A stretch of 8,593 nt of DNA from Omnitrophica bacterium RIFOXYB12_FULL_50_7 (GTDB lineage Bacteria; Omnitrophota; Omnitrophia; Omnitrophales; Aquincolibacteriaceae): contig MHFU01000041.1 of assembly GCA_001804345.1 (NCBI GenBank), forward strand, positions 1 through 8,593. The letters are read 5' to 3'. The notes under the pieces were generated by a model that worked only from the letters and a program-made list of their open reading frames with translations, did not search any database and was not told where the DNA came from. Both the position numbers and the translations under genes were made by a program. This document shows, one piece after another, positions 5,534-8,593 of the stretch (positions are counted from its first letter, which is position 1; each line of letters begins with the position of its first letter).

Positions 5534-6367
5534 GTGTTTAAAAGAATTGCTATTATCGGATTGGGTTTGATGGGCGGTTCGCTCGCCGCGGCTTGCCGGA
5601 AGAAATTCCCGGGTGCCCGGATAATCGGGATCAGCCGAAGTCGGGAAGCCCTTGCGTTTGCCAAGAAAAAGAAATGGGTCCACGAAGCTACGCAGGATGT
5701 GTTACTCGGTGCGCGTGGCGCGGATCTCGTAGTGCTTTGCACGCCCGTCAATACCTACCTGCCTTATCTCAAAGTAATCGACCAAGTTTGCGCGAAGGGC
5801 GCCTTGGCCATGGATGTCGGAAGCGTCAAGGCGGCTGTCTTGAAGGAAGTAAACTCACGCCCGTGGAAGAATCTTTCGTTTGTCGGGTGTCACCCCATGG
5901 TCGGTTCTCACAAACGGGGGATCCAGGCCGTCGATCCGGAGCTCTATAATGACGGTTTGGTGCTCTTGACGCGTGATCGGGAAACCTGTCCTCGTGTTTA
6001 CAAACTGGCTCAAAAATTCTGGCATCGTTTTACTTCCAAGATCGTGGAATTACCCCCCCCAATGCATGACAAGCTTGTGGGGGAGGTCAGTCATCTGCCG
6101 CATGCCATTGCGGCTTGTCTGATGCACACTGTATCCACGCCTGCGCTTAAAATTGCTTCGACCGGTTTTCGTGATACCACGCGCATCGCGGCCGCGGCAT
6201 CGTCTGTCTGGCAACCGATCTTTTCTGCGAATCGAAAAGTCATACTGAGCGTCCTGAGTTGTTTTGAGAACGAACTCCGGACATTCAAACGGCTTCTTCA
6301 AAATCCGAATTCCAAGAAGCTGGTTCGGTTCCTGAATGTCGCACAAAAAAAACGGCAAAAGCTCTAG
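5534..6367 (+). CDS. tyrA: Prephenate (or arogenate) dehydrogenase
   Basis: TyrA oxidatively decarboxylates prephenate to 4-hydroxyphenylpyruvate, or arogenate to tyrosine. Residues 4-18 are the Rossmann loop (RIAIIGLGLMGGSLA). The second strand ends in GISRS (32-36), with Ser and Arg where NAD-specific members usually have an acidic residue; this suggests use of NADP, an inference. Other family motifs are LVVLCTPV (65-72), DVGSVK (94-99), GCHPMVGSHKRGI with the catalytic histidine H120, EVSHLPHAIA (184-193) and GFRDTTRIA (211-219), whose arginines bind the substrate carboxylates. The length of 277 residues is normal for a monofunctional TyrA, with no chorismate mutase or ACT domain. The start is a GTG with a good ribosome-binding site. 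A C8 run (6053-6060) and an A8 run (6345-6352) lie in the gene, but the frame is intact. Confidence 0.94.
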   Translation: MFKRIAIIGLGLMGGSLAAACRKKFPGARIIGISRSREALAFAKKKKWVHEATQDVLLGARGADLVVLCTPVNTYLPYLKVIDQVCAKGALAMDVGSVKAAVLKEVNSRPWKNLSFVGCHPMVGSHKRGIQAVDPELYNDGLVLLTRDRETCPRVYKLAQKFWHRFTSKIVELPPPMHDKLVGEVSHLPHAIAACLMHTVSTPALKIASTGFRDTTRIAAAASSVWQPIFSANRKVILSVLSCFENELRTFKRLLQNPNSKKLVRFLNVAQKKRQKL

Positions 6368-6368
6368 G

Positions 6369-6398
6369 TTGTAAAGTGAAAAGAATGTCGCGAATTAT
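6369..6398 (+). promoter_or_regulatory. Weak candidate promoter before glgP
   Basis: TTGTAA (6369-6374) and AATTAT (6393-6398) are separated by 18 bases, each matching four of six positions of the sigma-70 consensus. The tyrA-glgP gap (6368-6483) is the only gap downstream of scpA without a short-period array, and the gene after it belongs to a different pathway, so a new transcript start here is plausible. The boxes are poor and the call is tentative. A 6-bp dyad GTTGTT (6423-6428) / AACAAC (6450-6455) also lies in the gap. Confidence 0.2.
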
Positions 6399-6483
6399 AA
6401 AGACGAGCTTGGAGTGCGGCGTGTTGTTTGTTAGACTACCTGAGCATTGAACAACGGATACATTACTTTTCCAGGGAGTTAAA

Positions 6484-8593
6484 ATGCCAAGTACGAAAAA
6501 GAAGGACGTGGAAAAAGAGAGCGAGGAACTTTGGCACTTGGAACACAAGGATATGACCAAAGACGGGCTCAAGGAATCCTTCAGTTCCAGTCTCCAATAC
6601 GGTCTTGCCAAGGACCGGTTCACCGCAACCTCCCATGATAATTTCATGGCTCTCGGGATGTCGCTCCGTGATCGTTTGGTGGAACGCTGGATCCAAACGC
6701 AGCAACGCTATCATAAAAAGAACCTCAAGCGGGTCTATTATCTTTCTCTGGAATTCCTGATCGGGCGACTTCTCGGGAATTATATTCTGAATCTTGGGCT
6801 TATGGACCAGGCCCAGAAAGCGCTTGAGGAATTCGGGCTTAATCTTGAAAAGGTTCGCGAAGAAGAAATGGACGCGGGACTCGGAAACGGCGGTCTGGGA
6901 CGTCTGGCGGCTTGTTTTCTTGATTCCATGGCGACGCTTGGGATTCCGGGGCACGGATACGGGATACGCTATGATTATGGGATCTTTAACCAGAGGATCG
7001 TGAATGGGTTTCAAGTGGAATCGCCGGATGAGTGGCTTAAGCATGGCAATCCCTGGGAGTTCGCGCGGCCCGAATATGCGCAAAAGATCAAATTCTACGG
7101 TAACACGAACATGTATCATGACAAGCATGGACGGCTTTGCGTGGAATGGGTCAATGCCGAGGAGGTGATTGCGATGCCTTACGATACCCCGGTGCCGGGC
7201 TATCAGAACGACGTCGTGAACACGTTACGTCTTTGGTCTGCGCGGGGATCCGAAGAATTCGATCTGAAATATTTCAACGATGGCGACTACGAGCATGCGG
7301 TCTACGAGAAGATGTTCTCCGAGAACATCTCCAAAGTGCTCTATCCCAACGACGCCACGTCCATGGGGCGTGAGCTCCGGCTTAAACAAGAATATTTCTT
7401 TACCGCAGCCTCGATCGCGGATCTTATCCGGCGCTTCAAGGAGGATAATGCGCTCTTTAAGGATTTTCCAGACAAGGCCGTAATCCAGTTGAACGATACC
7501 CATCCGGCCCTTGCCATTGCGGAGTTCATGCGCATTCTTCTGGATGAGGAACAGGTCGATTGGGAAACGGCTTGGGATCTGACCGTCCGTTCGTTTGCTT
7601 ATACGAATCACACTGTCATGCCTGAGGCGCTTGAGAGCTGGCCGGTGCCGATGTTTGAAAAACTCTTACCCCGCCACATGCAGATCATTTATGAGATCAA
7701 TCATCGTTTCATGAAAGAGCTCGAGGCTGAGTATCCGAGCGATTCGGACCGTTGGGGCCGCATGTCTCTGATTGAAGAGGGAAATCCTAAAAAAGTCCGC
7801 ATGGCCTATTTGGCGATTATTGGGTCCCATTCAGTGAACGGTGTTTCCGAGCTGCACTCGACGCTTTTGAGGGAGCAACTTTTCAAGGATTTTTTTGAGG
7901 TTTTCCCGGAAAAGTTTAATAACAAGACGAATGGGATTTCCCCCCGAAGGTGGCTCATCAAGGCGAATCCGCCTCTTGCCAGGCTTCTTACCGAGGCGAT
8001 TGGAGACGGCTGGAAGAAGGACCTTTGCGAGCTTGAGAAATTGGTTCCGATTAAAAAGGACCGGCTATTGAAGAAAAAATGGCAACAGGTCAAGCAGGAA
8101 AATAAAAAGGCCCTCTCAGAGATCATTCGCTGCCAGACTGGGATCCTGGTCAATCTTGATTCCATATTCGATGTTCAAGTTAAGCGGATCCACGAGTACA
8201 AACGCCAGACCCTTCTCATTCTCTACGCGATCTCCCAATATTTGAAGCTTCGGGAGAATCCAAACGCGTCGATCACACCGCGGACGTTCATTTTTTCCGG
8301 AAAAGCCGCGCCGAGCTATTTTCTCGCAAAACTCATTATCAAGTTCATCAATAACGTCGCGACCGTGATCAATCACGACAAAGTGAACCGCGACAAGCTC
8401 AAGGTCGTGTTCCTCGAGAATTATCGTGTCTCTCTGGCTGAGAATATCTTTCCGGCGAGCGATCTCTCGGAGCAGATCTCGACTGCGGGTACGGAAGCTT
8501 CCGGGACCGGCTGTATGAAGTTCATGATGAACGGCGCGCTGACCGTCGGAACGCACGATGGAGCCAATATCGAGATCGCGGAGGCCGTGGGAC
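6484..8593 (+). CDS. glgP: Glycogen/alpha-glucan phosphorylase (5' part, runs off the window)
   Basis: Glycogen phosphorylase releases glucose 1-phosphate from alpha-1,4-glucan chains using phosphate and a PLP cofactor. The 703 visible residues include DAGLGNGGLGRLAACFLDS (from 130), NDTHPALAIAEFMR, YTNHTVMPEALESW (from 373), NKTNGISPRRW, VKRIHEYKRQ (566-575) and STAGTEASGTGCMKF, with the PLP lysine at K679. Numbering runs one residue behind rabbit muscle phosphorylase (K680), so the N-terminus is close in length to the animal enzyme while remaining bacterial in style. About 120-130 C-terminal residues are expected beyond the edge. Two positions near the cofactor are unusual: C677 in place of the normal Asn of GTGNMKF, and H691 in GTHDGAN where Leu or Met is usual. 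AGGGAG (6473-6478) lies five bases before the ATG. The N-terminus is Lys/Glu-rich and has no signal peptide, so the enzyme should be cytoplasmic. Confidence 0.96.
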   Translation, partial: MPSTKKKDVEKESEELWHLEHKDMTKDGLKESFSSSLQYGLAKDRFTATSHDNFMALGMSLRDRLVERWIQTQQRYHKKNLKRVYYLSLEFLIGRLLGNYILNLGLMDQAQKALEEFGLNLEKVREEEMDAGLGNGGLGRLAACFLDSMATLGIPGHGYGIRYDYGIFNQRIVNGFQVESPDEWLKHGNPWEFARPEYAQKIKFYGNTNMYHDKHGRLCVEWVNAEEVIAMPYDTPVPGYQNDVVNTLRLWSARGSEEFDLKYFNDGDYEHAVYEKMFSENISKVLYPNDATSMGRELRLKQEYFFTAASIADLIRRFKEDNALFKDFPDKAVIQLNDTHPALAIAEFMRILLDEEQVDWETAWDLTVRSFAYTNHTVMPEALESWPVPMFEKLLPRHMQIIYEINHRFMKELEAEYPSDSDRWGRMSLIEEGNPKKVRMAYLAIIGSHSVNGVSELHSTLLREQLFKDFFEVFPEKFNNKTNGISPRRWLIKANPPLARLLTEAIGDGWKKDLCELEKLVPIKKDRLLKKKWQQVKQENKKALSEIIRCQTGILVNLDSIFDVQVKRIHEYKRQTLLILYAISQYLKLRENPNASITPRTFIFSGKAAPSYFLAKLIIKFINNVATVINHDKVNRDKLKVVFLENYRVSLAENIFPASDLSEQISTAGTEASGTGCMKFMMNGALTVGTHDGANIEIAEAVG

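Noticed and set aside
6053..6060. C8 run in tyrA as a frameshift or phase-variable tract
   Set aside because: The frame is intact through the run and the protein motifs continue normally on both sides. Without reads or strain comparison there is no sign of variation.
6423..6455. Another palindromic array in the tyrA-glgP gap
   Set aside because: Only a single 6-bp dyad is present, without a 7- or 8-base period, so it does not belong with the arrays in the upstream gaps.

Overview
The window looks like a chromosomal housekeeping segment of a Gram-negative-type bacterium with moderate G+C. Every gene reads rightward. The order is trpS (3' end), scpA, scpB, pheA, hisC, aroF, tyrA, glgP (5' part). 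This order, with one-domain-per-step aromatic genes and many short palindromic repeats between genes, recalls uncultivated lineages such as Omnitrophota. That placement is from memory and tentative; nothing in the window is a taxonomic marker.

Layout. Positions 1-92 hold the last codons of tryptophanyl-tRNA synthetase. A hairpin-rich repeat (94-206) follows and runs into the 5' end of scpA (122-955). scpB (1091-1915) comes next; ScpA and ScpB are the two non-SMC subunits of the condensin complex. Four aromatic amino acid genes follow: pheA (chorismate mutase/prephenate dehydratase, 2071-3150), hisC (class I/II aminotransferase, 3190-4314), aroF (type I-beta DAHP synthase, 4416-5432) and tyrA (prephenate/arogenate dehydrogenase, GTG start, 5534-6367). 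After a 116-base gap, glgP (glycogen phosphorylase) starts at 6484 and runs off the right edge with the PLP-lysine region just included.

How the genes fit together. AroF makes the first shikimate-pathway intermediate. PheA and TyrA take chorismate and prephenate toward phenylalanine and tyrosine. The HisC-like enzyme between them could supply the final transamination as well as the histidine step. AroF and PheA each carry a regulatory domain (ferredoxin-like/ACT-like N-terminus and C-terminal ACT respectively), so the unit appears to be controlled by end-product inhibition. I saw no T-box or leader-peptide attenuator.

The most unusual feature lies between the genes. All five gaps from scpA to tyrA contain arrays of 7- or 8-base degenerate units. 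Four of them are mirror-image palindromes, mostly with four units per arm. Each array has its own unit sequence: NGTNTCAA, NNNCCAA, C-N-A-G-N-G-A, NNCAACG and NNNAACG. The shared part is the architecture: a fixed core containing CAA or AAC, free positions that vary from unit to unit, and the CAA strand always on the upstream arm. Two arrays run into coding sequence and supply the C-terminal residues of ScpB and HisC, and one probably supplies the hisC ribosome-binding site.
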